A DNA stretch of 64,000 nucleotides, taken from the NCBI GenBank assembly GCA_947462335.1, contig OX381721.1, positions 33,408,303 to 33,472,302 of the forward strand. Reading direction: 5' to 3'. This DNA is from Harmothoe impar. Lineage: Eukaryota > Annelida > Polychaeta > Phyllodocida > Polynoidae. The number at the start of each line of letters is the position of its first letter. Positions within the stretch are counted from its first letter, which is position 1. Below are positions 35,377 through 47,547 of the stretch, piece by piece. The position numbers and the translations under genes are program-made. The notes beneath the pieces were generated by a model that had not been told where the DNA came from, did no database searches, and saw only the letters and a list, made by a program, of their open reading frames with translations.

Positions 35377-35397
35377 GTTGACGCCCTCAGCTCCAAA
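35319..35397 (-). CDS. Protease B exon 1 (signal peptide)
   Basis: The acceptor TTTATTGCAG precedes 21 nt of 5' UTR and ATG at 35376. It encodes [19 protein letters not shown] and ends in phase 1 at donor GTAAGG. Bases of that donor come from the target duplication and end of a MITE (35060-35314). Confidence 0.88.
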
Positions 35398-35489
35398 CTG
35401 CAATAAATGTATTCTTATGTCAGAGAAAACTAACAGAATAACCACACGTGACTTGTTACATACAGTAAAACCCCGCCTATATCCTGATC

Positions 35490-36905
35490 AGGGGCGGACG
35501 CAGGAATTTGAAAAGGGGGGGGGGGTCCACCAAACACCAAAGTACTGAAAAGTGAGGGGCCGTCCATAAATGACGTCACACTCATTTGGGCCATTTTCAA
35601 TACCCACCCACCCCCCTGTCACACTTTGTCACACATCAGCCAACACCCCCTCGAAAATTATGTCACAAATGTGCAGACACCCCCCCCCCCCCCGATGCAT
35701 GAGTTAGGTATCATGTCAGAATTCCAATATAGAAGACCATACATGTGTTATGATTAAGCTAAGCAATAGAATATCATGTATTGAATATATTCTTAACCAG
35801 TGGGATTTCTATCACACTGGTCAAATATCACACCCAGTCAAGTGCACCCGGAATTTCACATTGGCCTGATCTCGTGCACAGCCATCAGTCAAATTATGCA
35901 AGTCTTTCTAAATCAGTGGTGATCAATTTTGATGTAAAAGCATATAATTCACTAGAAGTGACAATAACATATTCACATGAGTATTCATTAGTGAGTTGTC
36001 ATTATTAAACAAGGGGAGGGGGGTGGTAGGTGGATTTTTGTACGAGCATGCAGAAATCTTTCTGCCCACCCCTCCTTGAGACCTCAAGAGGGGGATGACC
36101 ACTCCCTTAGTAGTAATTTTGCCCAAAGTGGGCAGCCCGTCCAAAACCCGATCTGAGCCCAGCTCAGGCAGCCATCCAAAACCCGATCTGAGCCAACTTT
36201 GGGCAGGCCGCTTGGGGCCACACCAAAGCACAGTGCCCTAACCGACGGGCGCCCATTAGTTAGGCCACTCTGGGCCACGCTTGCAAACATGGTCTGGCCC
36301 TGTCCGGAACCACACCGTGTTTGCCACTAGGGTTCCTTGCACATTATTTTGGATAGCTTATCCTGTACATTAGGACATGCAAAGTCACCGGTCCAATGAG
36401 AATTTCCAAGGGATGCAGGCTGCTATGTTTTAGACAATGGATGGTGCTTACAAACTATCAGATGGATGTACGCCTGTATTGTGATTGAGGCACAAATAAC
36501 ACAAGCTTGTATGACTGGGATGTAAACATGATGGCTGACTTACTACAGAATTGACACTAATTGGAGCCAATAAAATTAGCTGATAGAATCTCCAATCTGC
36601 AACAAGCTTAACCTTAAACCCTAACTGTTCTATTAAAGCTTTACGTTTAAAAATAGGTTTTATTTGTATTTTCCAAAGTGTGACGTCACACTGGGCTTGA
36701 CACCCCCCCCCCCCCACCCCCTGTTACACTTTGTCACACTTGGACCAACACCCACCCACCCCCTCCAGTGTGACGTCATATATGGACGGCCCCTGACGTG
36801 CTGCAACTCGCGGCGGATCAAATTATCATTAAAGAAATCTAAATTTTATTCCAAAAGGGGGGGGGTCCGGACTCCAAGGATCCCCCCCCCTGGATCCGCC
36901 CCTGC
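35490..36905. repeat. Middle nested MITE (CAGGGGCGGA ends)
   Basis: CAGGGGCGGACGCAGG on the left and CCTGGATCCGCCCCTG on the right, each adjoining a G or C run. It is inserted in the outer element and interrupted by a third element. Confidence 0.65.
35555..36794. repeat. Inner nested MITE (AGGGGCCGTCCATA ends)
   Basis: AGGGGCCGTCCATAAATGAC on the left and its near-perfect reverse complement at 36768-36794, each including TGACGTCAC. Inside it lie a partial G/C-run MITE (36000-36110) and GGCTGCC minisatellite units (36120-36235). Confidence 0.7.
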
Positions 36906-37590
36906 CGATCCGGACTGTAAGCCGAAAGTGAGTTTAAGGACAAAGAATTGGCTTATTTGAAATCATATTGACATTCAGGAGAAGACCGTCTATAAGTCGA
37001 ATGAGACTTTTTGGGTCTTAGAGTGCCCTTGGCCCCCACTTTGGCCCCACAAAAAAGAGTTTTAAAACAAACTATAATCCTTTTATTTCATTGAAATACC
37101 ATGTGTCATTTGTTTAACATGTATACTTCACGTGAAAATGATTGGTAAGGCCTTAAGATACAGTGAAATTAATGAGGAAGTTTTTATACCATTCTATAGT
37201 ATCATTTCAAATATATTTTGCCAAAACCCCGCCTATGAGCCGAATGTGAGTCTGAAGGGGAAAATTCGGCGTATAGGAAATAAAAACGCCACAATAAATT
37301 CGGCTTATATGCAGGGTTTTACATTAGTATGCGTATATACGAAGAGATCCATGTGCCTTGGGCCACACGTGATGACAATGTTTAATCTCTGGATGATTAG
37401 CCGTGGACACACCTCGAGAACAAAATCGTGTACAAAATACTGGACAATGAATTTGTGATGGCATTAAGATATTTGCCCTGTTAGAATACAATCCATTAGT
37501 ATACCTCATTGACATGATACAGTTAGATGTAAAAATAACATCTAATCAAATACCCAGGACAAATGTCCACCTTTTGATGAACGTCAAAAT

Positions 37591-37858
37591 GCACACTCAA
37601 AAATAAACTTGTCTCCAGACTCTTCCAAGTGACAGTCATAAAATAAACGAGTCAAAAACTCATCTAAGTGACAAGGACGCGGGTCTTCTAGCTGGATATA
37701 AAAGACCCACTTGGGATGTGCCAGCCCAAAACCCAACATTTGCCAGCTCCAGATTCAATTTTTGGATGGTACCCTGATAGGTTAGATAACTTTTGACTCG
37801 TTTATTTTATGACAGTCACTTGGACGAGTCTGGAGACAAGTTTACTTTTTCAGTGCAG
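37591..37858. repeat. MITE with long inverted ends (AACTTGTCTCCAGACTC)
   Basis: About 60 bp arms: AATAAACTTGTCTCCAGACT and its complement, followed inward by GTGACAGTCATAAAATAAAC and its complement. Confidence 0.85.
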
Positions 37859-38087
37859 GACATACTGACCACATTCCTCTTATCATGTGGAGATCATGTG
37901 GGCTTTTATCATACTGATACATGTTGCGTATTAGCTGACTTGGGTATACTTATCCCCTACCCTATGTACATTTACAAAGAGATAGTCCGCAGCATGTGTA
38001 GGTTTTGATACACATAGAGGACATGTAAGTAGGTGCTGTATGTACATGCTGTATGCATGCATTAGGTACACAGAGATAGTGGGAATA

Positions 38088-38345
38088 GATAAGCCGGTGA
38101 TCCACTGCCTCAAATTTCCTGTGAATTTGTTGCGGATTACACTTGTGCGCGTGAAAATGGAGAAAAGGTTCCAGCAGTGGACCTACTGCTGCGAGTCCTT
38201 GCGACAATATTGGCGTAAGAGGCGTTTGACTTGCGAGTAAATTCGCAGAAATCTTAAATTTTTGATTTTTACGAGTGTACTCGCATGTTTCTCTCGCAAG
38301 ACAACATTTGCAGCAAATTCGCGGCAGTGGATCACTGGCTTTAAT
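38088..38345. repeat. MITE with AAGCCRGTGATCCACTGCC ends
   Basis: AAGCCGGTGATCCACTGCC and GGCAGTGGATCACTGGCTT are inverted. The interior is rich in GCGAATTTG motifs and non-coding. Confidence 0.8.
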
Positions 38346-38693
38346 AACTGTCTGCAGCAAGTGTCATTTGGTCTCTCTCCCTCTTTGTGTCTCTGTGTTT
38401 CCAGGTCTGTCTCTGTCTGTCTGTTGCAATCTCTCTCGCCCTTAGTACCTATCCCCTTCCCTTTCCCTCTGATATTTTGATAAGTTTCTTCCCACTTAAA
38501 GGAGAAGTCATCTTTCATACAAGGGACAGGGGGCGGTGGAATTTTGCATTCTCACCTCCACCCACTGCTAGAGGGGTTATAAATGTTTTCCCTCTCCCTT
38601 TGTTATTTTTCTCTGTATCCTACTACTTACGGTAGTGGTAATTTTGCTATCAACATTTTGCAGGGCCGCTCGAAATCATTCAAGCATATTTAC

Positions 38694-38852
38694 TTAATGT
38701 GTTGGCTTTTTAATGAAAGGTGACTAGTTTTTACCCCCCCCCCCCCCCATATAGAGGGTGAAATTTGCTATCCCCCACCCCCAACCCGTCAATGGGTCAG
38801 CGATCTTTCGCCCCCCCCCCCCCCTGCAGTGAAGAAATGTGTACTCCCTTAA
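38694..38852. repeat. G/C-run MITE fragment
   Basis: C runs at about 38732-38748 and 38810-38824 with the right end AAGAAATGTGTACTCCCTTA. The left end is unclear. Confidence 0.5.
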
Positions 38853-38907
38853 ACCTCTACCATTAACCACCTTCTCAGGTGACAGCTGTATACAAAGTGG
38901 TGTTGGT

Positions 38908-41900
38908 CAGGGCTGTTATGGTAAATTTCAAGACATCGATGAACAAGGGCCCAAATTTTGCCCAGTTGTCATAAATAACATATATTTTGATATCATAAGG
39001 GGTGCCAATGTGTGGGGTGGCTTTGAGGGGCATATGACCCCTTTTTGGGGTCCTGGTCCATAAAATTAGTTAAATTTCTCATAATTGATGCAAATATAAC
39101 AACTTTATCAATGGTTATGCGTAAAAATCAAAAGATTACACCCAACAGTATGTACTTCAAAATGTTTGAGTGCTGTTGAGGTCCCAAGGTCAAGATCAAG
39201 GTCACTTGATCCATGATACTTTGTGATTTCAGGGAATAGTTCAACCATTTCTTATATACACTATTTCTTATAAGTCAAAATTGAGTGAATGCTTTTAGGT
39301 GCTTTGCCTCACAAGATGAACTTCTTATTTAATGTACTAATGTATTGGTATCACTTATTTTGACATAAACATAGCAAATTATTGGTATATGTGAAGAAAT
39401 ATGAAACCTTTAAAAATTAGTTATACTCAAATATGCTTGGTGATTGCCACCCTATGACACATAGTAGCAACAAATATCTTACATTATATGATTTTATTGA
39501 GATTTTTTTGGCCATTTGACCTTGACCTACTTTTTATAGATTGAATAACACAAAAGCTACCTTCACCATTTGGAGACTTTCAATGTGAATAATTGATTGC
39601 TTTTAAGTTAGGATATGGTACATACAAGTGGGGTATTTTGGGTAAAGTAAAGGGTAGGTACTCAGGTAAGTGCTTTTGTACTTAGCGCTAGCCCACACAT
39701 AGATTCAGAGCAGGTTATGAGATAATTATTTATATATTTTTACTACTGGTGATCAAAAAGATGTTCAAAATGATTAAAGGTCTCCATATAGGCTCAGAGC
39801 CTGCCTTTAATTTATAAGTCCAGTAATCTTTGACAATTCTTGCTTGTAAATCATCTCCCTCTGGTATAGAAACATGAATAAATCTTCCTTAATCAGGGCA
39901 ATAGGTAGAGCTATGGACATCATTGCACATGATAAACATTAGCATTGTTTTTAATGTTGCCTATTATTGTGATGCCTTACAATAACTAAAACAATAATTA
40001 TAGAGGGCTGTGTAACAACTGACTGGGAGAGAATGATCTCTTTGTTCACAGATATATATGAATTGGATCTCTAGAAAGGCTGCTGTTAGAGGCAGTAGGC
40101 CATTAGAATATCCCTAGTAGTAAGCCCACATAGGGCCAAATTGTTCTTTGCTGGGGCAGATCTCAGTACCTAGGTTTTACCTGGGCTAGTGGCTTGGATT
40201 CAGGCACAGCCCAAACAGGTTGCCCAAATTAGGAAAACCGATTATAGCCTGTTTTGCGCCCATAGGTTTTGGTCATTGGGTTTTGGTGCGGCCCCCATGA
40301 GGGCTGCCTGATGTGGGCGCAGATCAGTTTTGGTGTCGGCTACCTGGTGTGGGCTGAGGTGGAGTGTGGACAGGTCAAACTTATGTGATAGTTCTGGAAC
40401 ATGACACTAGATGGTCCTCACTATACAATATGTAGACATTTTATCCAAACCAGGACCTATTTTCAGTAGTACAATGAAACAAAAATAGGATACTAAGTTG
40501 CAGGTATTTTAAGCAAATTATAGGTAATAATGAACAGATTTCCTAAAGGTTTTGAAATATATGAAGGTTCCTGTTTGAATATGCAAAATAAGGTTCCCCA
40601 AGTAACAATAAACCATAGACCCCATACCTGTCACTTTCAAATTACCTTAAGTAGGGGCACATGCTTCATGCTTGTAGGAACTATAGGCTTTAAGGCCAAT
40701 ATGTCCCTAGATCAGATGAGTGTGACTTGTCTCATCTGCATGGCTCAAAACTGATGATCATACTTCATGCTTGTCCATAACTGGATAGGAAGAGTATGAT
40801 TCAACCTTGGGTGCATTAATTAGCAGCACTTGGTATTTTCTAGTCAGTAATTGTTCAGTGTGGGCTTGCTGTTGTGGAGGGCAGCATATTTCCATTTTCT
40901 CAGTCTCAGAGGAGGGGAGGGTTGGACTTTATGCTAGGTTGCCAGGCAGAGTGGTTGAGGCCCTTTCAAGACAATTCTGGAGCAACAGCATAAATAAATC
41001 ATATCTATGTCAGTAGGCGAATACCCTCTTTACTGTAATACTGACGTCAAACACATTGCTGAGTAGTATAAGCATCAGTATGAAGCAGTAAGACATATAG
41101 ATAACATAGTATACATGGCAGGAATCTTAATTCCCTTAAGGTTTTGTATGGAAAAGTATCTGAAAATCCAAGATGGCTGCCACAGAGGCTTTACAAAATG
41201 GTTTGATTGAATTCCCTGACCTCTTACCTGCACTCTTCAAATTGTTATTTGTTTTCCTAAGTTAGTTAGAAACAAAGAGCTCTTTCAAGTTTTCGTTAGA
41301 AGCCATTTAGGAATATGGCGGCCATATTTGATAGGAATTTGAAATTGACTGGCCCCAAGTTTCAAATCCTCTTTCATGTTATTAAGCATAAGTCTACTTG
41401 TGTCTCATTGATCCAGTTTTATCTGTTCCTATGTTTTCCCAATTTACAAGAATACAAGGGGAAAGAACTAGTTAATCATTGTTTTGCATAAATTATGCTA
41501 ATTAGGTAAAATAAAATTTTGAATTCTGGTGTAGTTCTATTCACAAGGGCTATTTCTTAAGAACTGACCCTTTTTGAATATACAAATGGGTGTTTTGCCA
41601 TCATTGCATGCTAAATAGGATAATTTACCTGATCTAATTAGATATACTAATTAGAGGCCTAGGTATGCAAATACCAGAATGGCCCCAAGCAGATTCAGAT
41701 TCTCTGGCAAAAACTGAATAAGAATCACTCATTGTGCATAAAAATATGATTGTGGTGAGCAGAATAAAGAATTGATCTGTTCATTGTGAGCAGTTTGCAA
41801 TTTTAACAGAGTTCACTAAAGTGACAACAAGTATGTCATTTCTTAACACTTTACTACGATTAGCATATCGTTGCGAAGCTGATGCCCGGGGCTATCATCT

Positions 41901-42317
41901 CCATGTCATTTTGAAGATCTATGTGTCATTTGTTTGACACAGGATTTAATGTTCTAAAGACATTGGTGGAAAAAGAGGCATTTTTGGAAAGTATGACCTT
42001 GAAAAATGACCTTCACCTTGAGTCATGAACATACCCATGAATAAGTAACTACATATGCATGTTGTCAGTATCTCTGAGAGTTTATAGACCTAGACACTAC
42101 ATATTTATGGTGATAACTTTAGTCATACCAGTTCCAGACTTTTAAGTTTTTTCATGAAAAATCTGAGTTTACAAGGGGCCCCTCGCCCCCCTGGCCATAG
42201 TTTTTGTTGGCACCCCTTCTGAAATCATTAATTACATATTTTTCTATCCATAAAAAAAAGTTGGGGCTTTGGTCACATCTGTCTTGAAATGGCCCTGGCC
42301 AATGCATAACAGCCCTG
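38908..42317. mobile_element. 3.4 kb non-autonomous DNA element, ends CAGGGCTGTTATG
   Basis: The left end CAGGGCTGTTATG and right end CATAACAGCCCTG are perfect inverted 13-mers. The next bases (AAATTTCAAGACA / TGTCTTGAAATGG) are also partly inverted. CAGGG termini are typical of hAT-like elements, but no matching 8 bp duplication is evident and no transposase ORF survives. It includes a GGGTTTTGG/GGGCTGCC minisatellite at about 40200-40375 and otherwise featureless AT-rich DNA. Confidence 0.55.
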
Positions 42318-44870
42318 ACTATGTATGTATATACACCAGGCTTATATGTAGTGTAAAAGGACGTATTCGGCTCGAACTTGTCTCTGTGCTATACAATATA
42401 TACTTGAATGAATGTGCTGTATATTATATACCTCATATGGCAGTACCCCGCTGTGAAGGGTTCCTTACTCCAGAGCCCTGCACTTGATGCCCATAAAGCA
42501 CCCGATGTGTATACATCAAGATGGTAGTAAAGACATCCACGCACTCCCCTGTGACAGTTAGTAAGGTGATACAGTGCCAGCTGGTCTCTTCCTGGTTTGG
42601 GAAGGATAACTCACATAATTAAGGGAGTGGCCATTTTTAACGACCGGGGGGGGGGGGGTTGCATGAGCGCACCTTTGCATTGGCCTACCCCTTTTAACTG
42701 CACTCAAATATGATGAAATATTCCTCCTCCCCAAAATCGGTTAGAACACTTGTGCCCCCCACCCCGTCAAATGATCCAGGTCCTTTCGCACCCCCACCCA
42801 CCCCGACCCTAAAGGGTACATGTATATTTGCCCTCCCCCCTCCAACACCGCTTTTCCTCATTACCCTCACCTCTTCTTGTCCATCACGTCTCTCCTTGTT
42901 GGCTCCTGGAGATTCCCTCATTAATTAGTTTACGTTTGATTTTTGCATAGGCTTTAAATGTCGTTGTATGAACCAGCAAGGGTGTAGCCTTTAAAAGATA
43001 ACAACAACAACACCCCCCTCCTCGCCCAGTAGATCCGTCCACCATGTGTCAACTCCCTCAGAGGGCTTCGAGAATGATAAGGTGGAACACAAAAAAAAAT
43101 CCAGAGAAATGGGGAAAAGATGGATCAAGAAATACGATAAATAAACACTGCTATTCTACAAGAATATATACTACAGCATGGACCTCATGCAACAGCAATG
43201 TAGAGGAGTAAACAGATTAAAGTCCTTGTTCATATATACTCAGTGCTCTGGTGTACACATACACAAACGGAAATATACCCTGCTCTCATATAACTCACCA
43301 CCAATGACATTGAATTGGTTATGACACTACTAAGATGCCAGGAAACGTTTTCATATCTATATATTTCATATCAGACTTTGCTATAGAATCACCCATTCTT
43401 GTGAGCAAATCGAGCCCTAAGAAGGGACATTCCACTGACTGTAATGTGGAAACTGTGGGCCATACCCGAAATCGGGGGAATTCGGTGCAGCTTCAATTTT
43501 GACTGCTGTATTGATTGAAATGATGTTACATGTGTGATATGTCATTATGAAGATATACTATTATCCCTGACAGATACGCCCCAATTGTCTTAATAAACTT
43601 CCCCATAACCTAGGCGGTGTAGTCGCATGTATCCTAGTGTAGTTTAAAATTCATAGGATTTCTATATGGGTCATGTTTCCATTATAAAGCTGTGTTAAGC
43701 CGTTAAGGACTGCATAGCACTTCAATGTAGGATGCCTGTCTTGTCGGCTGTTTTTATAGTCATGATGTAAGTATGTATACGTCTGAGGGGTCGGAATCAT
43801 GCATAGAATCATTACCGATTGCATTGGCACATAAGGACGCCAATCAAACATGAGCTTTGAGACTCATCCTATACTTCTAAAGGGCCAATATCCTAAACCG
43901 AGATTGATTGATTGATTGATTTGTTTTACTTCCAGACGTACCAAAAGTACCTCACGGGACATCTCAAGTTGGCAAGGAGTCATCCACAAATAGTGGTAGT
44001 CTGTCTTGCAGTAACTAGTAGGACAGATATTTATATGCTGCTTGCCCAATACAGCAGTGACCGCATCTATGGATGATCGAATCTATGAAATGAATGACCG
44101 CATCTATGAGGTGAGGGAGAAAACCGCTACCGGGCATGTCCCCTACTCTTTTCGAAGGATAGCAAGTGTTCTTTTATTTGCCTGTTCCTACCCACCTGGG
44201 CTAGTACCATAGTAGGCAGGGCCAGACAAACCACGGCCTTTGATATCTCAGACGTGGTTCACTGAGGAGGAATCCCATGCCAGACCACCAGCAAGAAGGC
44301 CCGGGCCCGTGCATATGGGCAGCGGTTGCCAAACAGCTTACGTGACTGATCACAGCAGTAAGGCACGAGACCCCTCCAGTTTTGCTGCCTTTTACGAATC
44401 CGGTATGCCCATTGGTATTATGGAAGGCTCCGGATGAAGTTTTCTACTCCTTCATGCCCCCATCATGAAGGTCCCCACTAACACAGGGGGACCTAAACCG
44501 AGAACCCTTACTCAGTGTCGTCCTGGACAGGTCAAGTGGAACACTGACTGTCGTCAATGTAATTTTCTACTTTAACTGGTTTCGCTTTGTGTCATATGGG
44601 GTCAGCTTAATATACACGTCTATACACAAGTATAGACACATCATCTAGTTATGTTGCACCTGGTTTAGGGGAGTGGTCTTTGCAGTTAAGTATGCCAAAG
44701 AGGAGAGATACTGGGATATTCCGCACTAGCGAGTTGCAGTGATTCTCCCTTGTGAGACATATTACTGTAGCTGGTTCCTTGCATGTCCAAAATATGCAGT
44801 GTTAGGGGTCATTACCTGTGATCACCTTTTTGAATGGGTGGTAGCTGAATATTCCTCATATCACCTGTCC
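42318..44870. other. Intron of protease B, no gene recognised
   Basis: Contains a partial G/C-run MITE at 42623-42850, a TTGA microsatellite at 43902-43921 and a GC-rich piece at 44240-44437 whose plus-strand ORF (TWFTEEESHARPPARR...) has no domain I recognise. A TTTCGAAGG/CCCCCATCATGAAGG segment follows. Nothing firmly coding. Confidence 0.4.
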
Positions 44871-44871
44871 A

Positions 44872-45215
44872 GATTGGGGGAGTGGTTGGACACTGGCAAC
44901 TCAATTCAAAGGTCCTGACTTCGAATCCATGCCAAGTATGCATGGTTTGCTCACCATTTTTCCTATTTGGTCAAGAATAGTTATAGTATTCACACACAAA
45001 AAACCTTAAGATTCATACTGTAATTTATTTAGATTACCCTATAAGAATGTACATTGTGTAAAGTAACTTTACCACCCAATTGTGCACCATCATGATTTTT
45101 GGCTAACAAAAATAAACCACTAATTGTGTGTGGACCACATAACCATGGTATGGATTCGAAGTCAGGACCTTTGTATTGAATTGTCAGTGTCCTAACCACT
45201 CCCCCAATCTGAACA
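44872..45215. repeat. Foldback element with tRNA-like arms
   Basis: Left arm CAGATTGGGGGAGTGGTTGG...GGTCCTGACTTCGAATCCAT and right arm ATGGATTCGAAGTCAGGACC...CCACTCCCCCAATCTG are inverted. Each arm has a B-box-like GACTTCGAATCC about 35 bp from a GTGGTTGGACACTGG A-box-like motif, as if two tRNA-like SINE heads face each other. Confidence 0.7.
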
Positions 45216-45689
45216 GTTGACCTAACAACTACTCAACTATCACCCATTCAAAATACCAATCATGCCACTCTCCTGGCTAGCACCCTAATCTCGTTCACGA
45301 GATTTCCCTGAGCTGGTTGCTGTAATGTAGAGGCTACTCACTGGTACCAATAAACATGGTGCTGTCCACTGGACATCTAGCTAAGGCGGAATACTCCAGG
45401 GTCGCCCTTGCAACCCTAGCATTGTTTAAGGTCAATCCAGCTATTAGGGCTAAGACCTCCACCTTGATTATATTGTATACCCTTACATAACCGAAGGTTA
45501 ACTTAGAAAACCTCCTTGTCACCGAGTTATGTAATAATGACAATGGTAAGGTGGCTGGTGCCCTCAGTCTGTCGTAGTTATTTTGACATACACTCAGTTA
45601 CTCGTGGGGCATCTATTACTTACTCCAGGGCGACAATGCTTACTACATGCTAAAATGTGTAGTAGTTAAACCACTACCAGACCGCTGTA

Positions 45690-45960
45690 TGTAGGTTCCA
45701 AAAGCCTCTATAAAAATAAATGATATCCCTTTAACTAAGGCCTATACCTACAGATACTTGGGTATCACAAACGATACAAATTTAAATTTTAAGGCTCATG
45801 TCAAGATGATCAAGATCGCTGCCTAGACACGCCGATCGGAAAAGGGGCTCCCGGTATTTTTCGGTAACTGACGAGTTACGGTAGTTACACAAATCTGAAA
45901 CTGCTTTCAGTAATACATGAATACTCACTGCCAATGTTAGGCACCATGACAACTTGAAAT
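45690..45960 (+). pseudogene. Reverse transcriptase thumb fragment of an older non-LTR element
   Basis: The frame at about 45690-45824 reads IKINDIPLTKAYTYRYLGI and then NLNFKAHVKMIKIAA before a stop. This is the usual RT thumb motif (Y-LG-x-x-D...H). It sits directly upstream of the retrotransposon ORF1 and is a separate dead copy. Confidence 0.65.
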
Positions 45961-46216
45961 GTTGACTAGAGCAAGGACAGACGGTCAAGATTTGATAGCC
46001 CTGCCCATGAAAGGACGACTCAGGGCCGCCAAGGTAGTGTCAATCCCACTCGCCGTCACCGCTGGACAGACACCACCCCCCGCCGGAGCCTTCGACCCCA
46101 TAGCCCGGCTACGCACCTCGCCGTCACCCAGTCTCTTTCCCCTGCCGCCGCTACCCCAACGCACGCCGCCAAAGCCACCGAAGCCTCCCACTGACAAGGT
46201 AATCTCACCCATCGCC

Positions 46217-47536
46217 ATGGCTGACCCGCTTGAAGCGATTAATATCAGTCTACAGCAGATTTTCACGCGTCTTGGCAGTGTAGAAATAAATGGGTCTACA
46301 ACCAATACATCAATTGAGGGACTGAAAGAAAAGATGCGCCTGTTAGCATTATCCGTCGACAACCACGTGACAAATCAAACTGAACTGTCAACAACTGTCG
46401 ACCGCATGGCGTGTGCACTGAAAAGGAAAGCCTCAAAGATTGAATCGTTGGAACACAGGATAGCCGAGATGGAGAGAGATAGAAGGAAGCTTAATATTAT
46501 TATTAATGGCATGAAAGACGAGGCAAACTTCGACTGGGAACTAGAAGTTGGCAATTTGTTTGACGACCTGGGTCTGTCATACGACGTGTCTGAGATCGAG
46601 GCTATTTTCAGAATTGGCAAGAAACGGCACGACAGCAAGTTTCGTCGTCCCATCCTGTTGAAATTCAAGAACTTCGGGCAAAAGCTGGAACTATTCAGGA
46701 ACCTTAAGAAGTTGAAACACCACAAGGATAAATACGGCAAATTGTCGATCAACCTGTCCCCTGAGGATCAAAAAAGGCACCGAGATATCAGGGCGCTGAT
46801 AAAGTTTATCCGTGAACAAGACGACGTCTCTCCCGAGGATATCAAGCAAAAAGGTTTGTCGATTATTTACAAACGCGAAAAGTTTGCTTTCCATGAACTG
46901 AACAATCTGCCACTTGGAAAAAGACTGGTAGATGCCAAAACCAGGGTTGTCAGTGACGGTGTGGCCTTCCAGGGCCCGCACTCGCCCCTCTCCAACTTCT
47001 ACCCCAGTGACATTTTTTACGGTGGGCATTTATACGCCAATGCTGAGTGTTTATATCAGACCCAAAAAGCTGTCGCTGCTGGTAACCAAGGAGCAGCTCG
47101 CCAACTCATGTTAATGACAAACCCATACGAAGCAAAATGGGCAGGTGACAGATGTGGAGTTGCAGAAGACTGGGAGCAGAGAGACGAAAATGTCATGGAA
47201 CAGGTCATAGAGCTGAAATTCTCACAAGACAGTGAGTGTCTGGAAGCCCTACTAGCTACTAAGGGCTTCTTATACGAAGCCACCAAATCAGAAAGGTGGG
47301 GGTGTGGATTTGGCTTGGAAAACAGTGACGAGATTGCCCAGGATAAGATCACTGGAGAAAACAGGCTAGGTAAACTACTTGTTGAGTATAGAAGCAAACA
47401 GCAGGCTCTACAAGAGGAAAAAGAGGAAGCTGAGAGGAAGAACCAAGCAGAGGCTGATCGACAGGCTGAGCAAGCCAGACTTAACGCCCAGCCTCCACCC
47501 AGGACTCCTACTCCACCTGTAACACCACAACAGTGA
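46217..47536 (+). CDS. Retrotransposon ORF1: RNA-binding protein fused to NADAR domain
   Basis: The frame is open from 45959 (525 codons), but ATG at 46217 has an excellent context (GCCATGG) and starts right at the conserved part, giving 439 aa; the upstream 86 codons are Pro-rich. In 525-aa numbering, residues 100-175 form a coiled coil. Residues 176-310 look like an L1-ORF1-type RRM and C-terminal domain (RRKLNIIINGM, RRPILLKFKN, KYGKLSINLSPEDQ). Residues 336-479 match the NADAR (YbiA-like) fold: SPLSNFYPSDIFYGG, NAECLYQTQKA, PYEAKW, DWEQRDENVMEQ, ELKFSQ, WGCGFG and GENRLGKLL. A charged coiled tail with PPPRTPTPP ends the protein. NADAR proteins elsewhere cleave N-glycosidic bonds and include enzymes that remove ADP-ribose from DNA; here the role is unknown. 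The usual His after Glu in the AEH motif is Cys. Confidence 0.85.
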   Translation: MADPLEAINISLQQIFTRLGSVEINGSTTNTSIEGLKEKMRLLALSVDNHVTNQTELSTTVDRMACALKRKASKIESLEHRIAEMERDRRKLNIIINGMKDEANFDWELEVGNLFDDLGLSYDVSEIEAIFRIGKKRHDSKFRRPILLKFKNFGQKLELFRNLKKLKHHKDKYGKLSINLSPEDQKRHRDIRALIKFIREQDDVSPEDIKQKGLSIIYKREKFAFHELNNLPLGKRLVDAKTRVVSDGVAFQGPHSPLSNFYPSDIFYGGHLYANAECLYQTQKAVAAGNQGAARQLMLMTNPYEAKWAGDRCGVAEDWEQRDENVMEQVIELKFSQDSECLEALLATKGFLYEATKSERWGCGFGLENSDEIAQDKITGENRLGKLLVEYRSKQQALQEEKEEAERKNQAEADRQAEQARLNAQPPPRTPTPPVTPQQ

Positions 47537-47547
47537 ACTAGTAAATC

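Larger units (their letters stand above)
35465..37322. repeat. Outer nested MITE (GTAAAACCCCGCC ends)
   Basis: GTAAAACCCCGCCTATA on the left and TATATGCAGGGTTTTAC on the right are inverted. The element is interrupted at about 35490 by a second MITE. Internal AGCCGAATGTGAG motifs match 32538-32983. Confidence 0.65.

Noticed and set aside
45959..46216. Upstream 86 codons as the true N-terminus of ORF1
   Set aside because: The region is Pro-rich without conserved features, and the ATG at 46217 has an ideal context; the longer form cannot be excluded.
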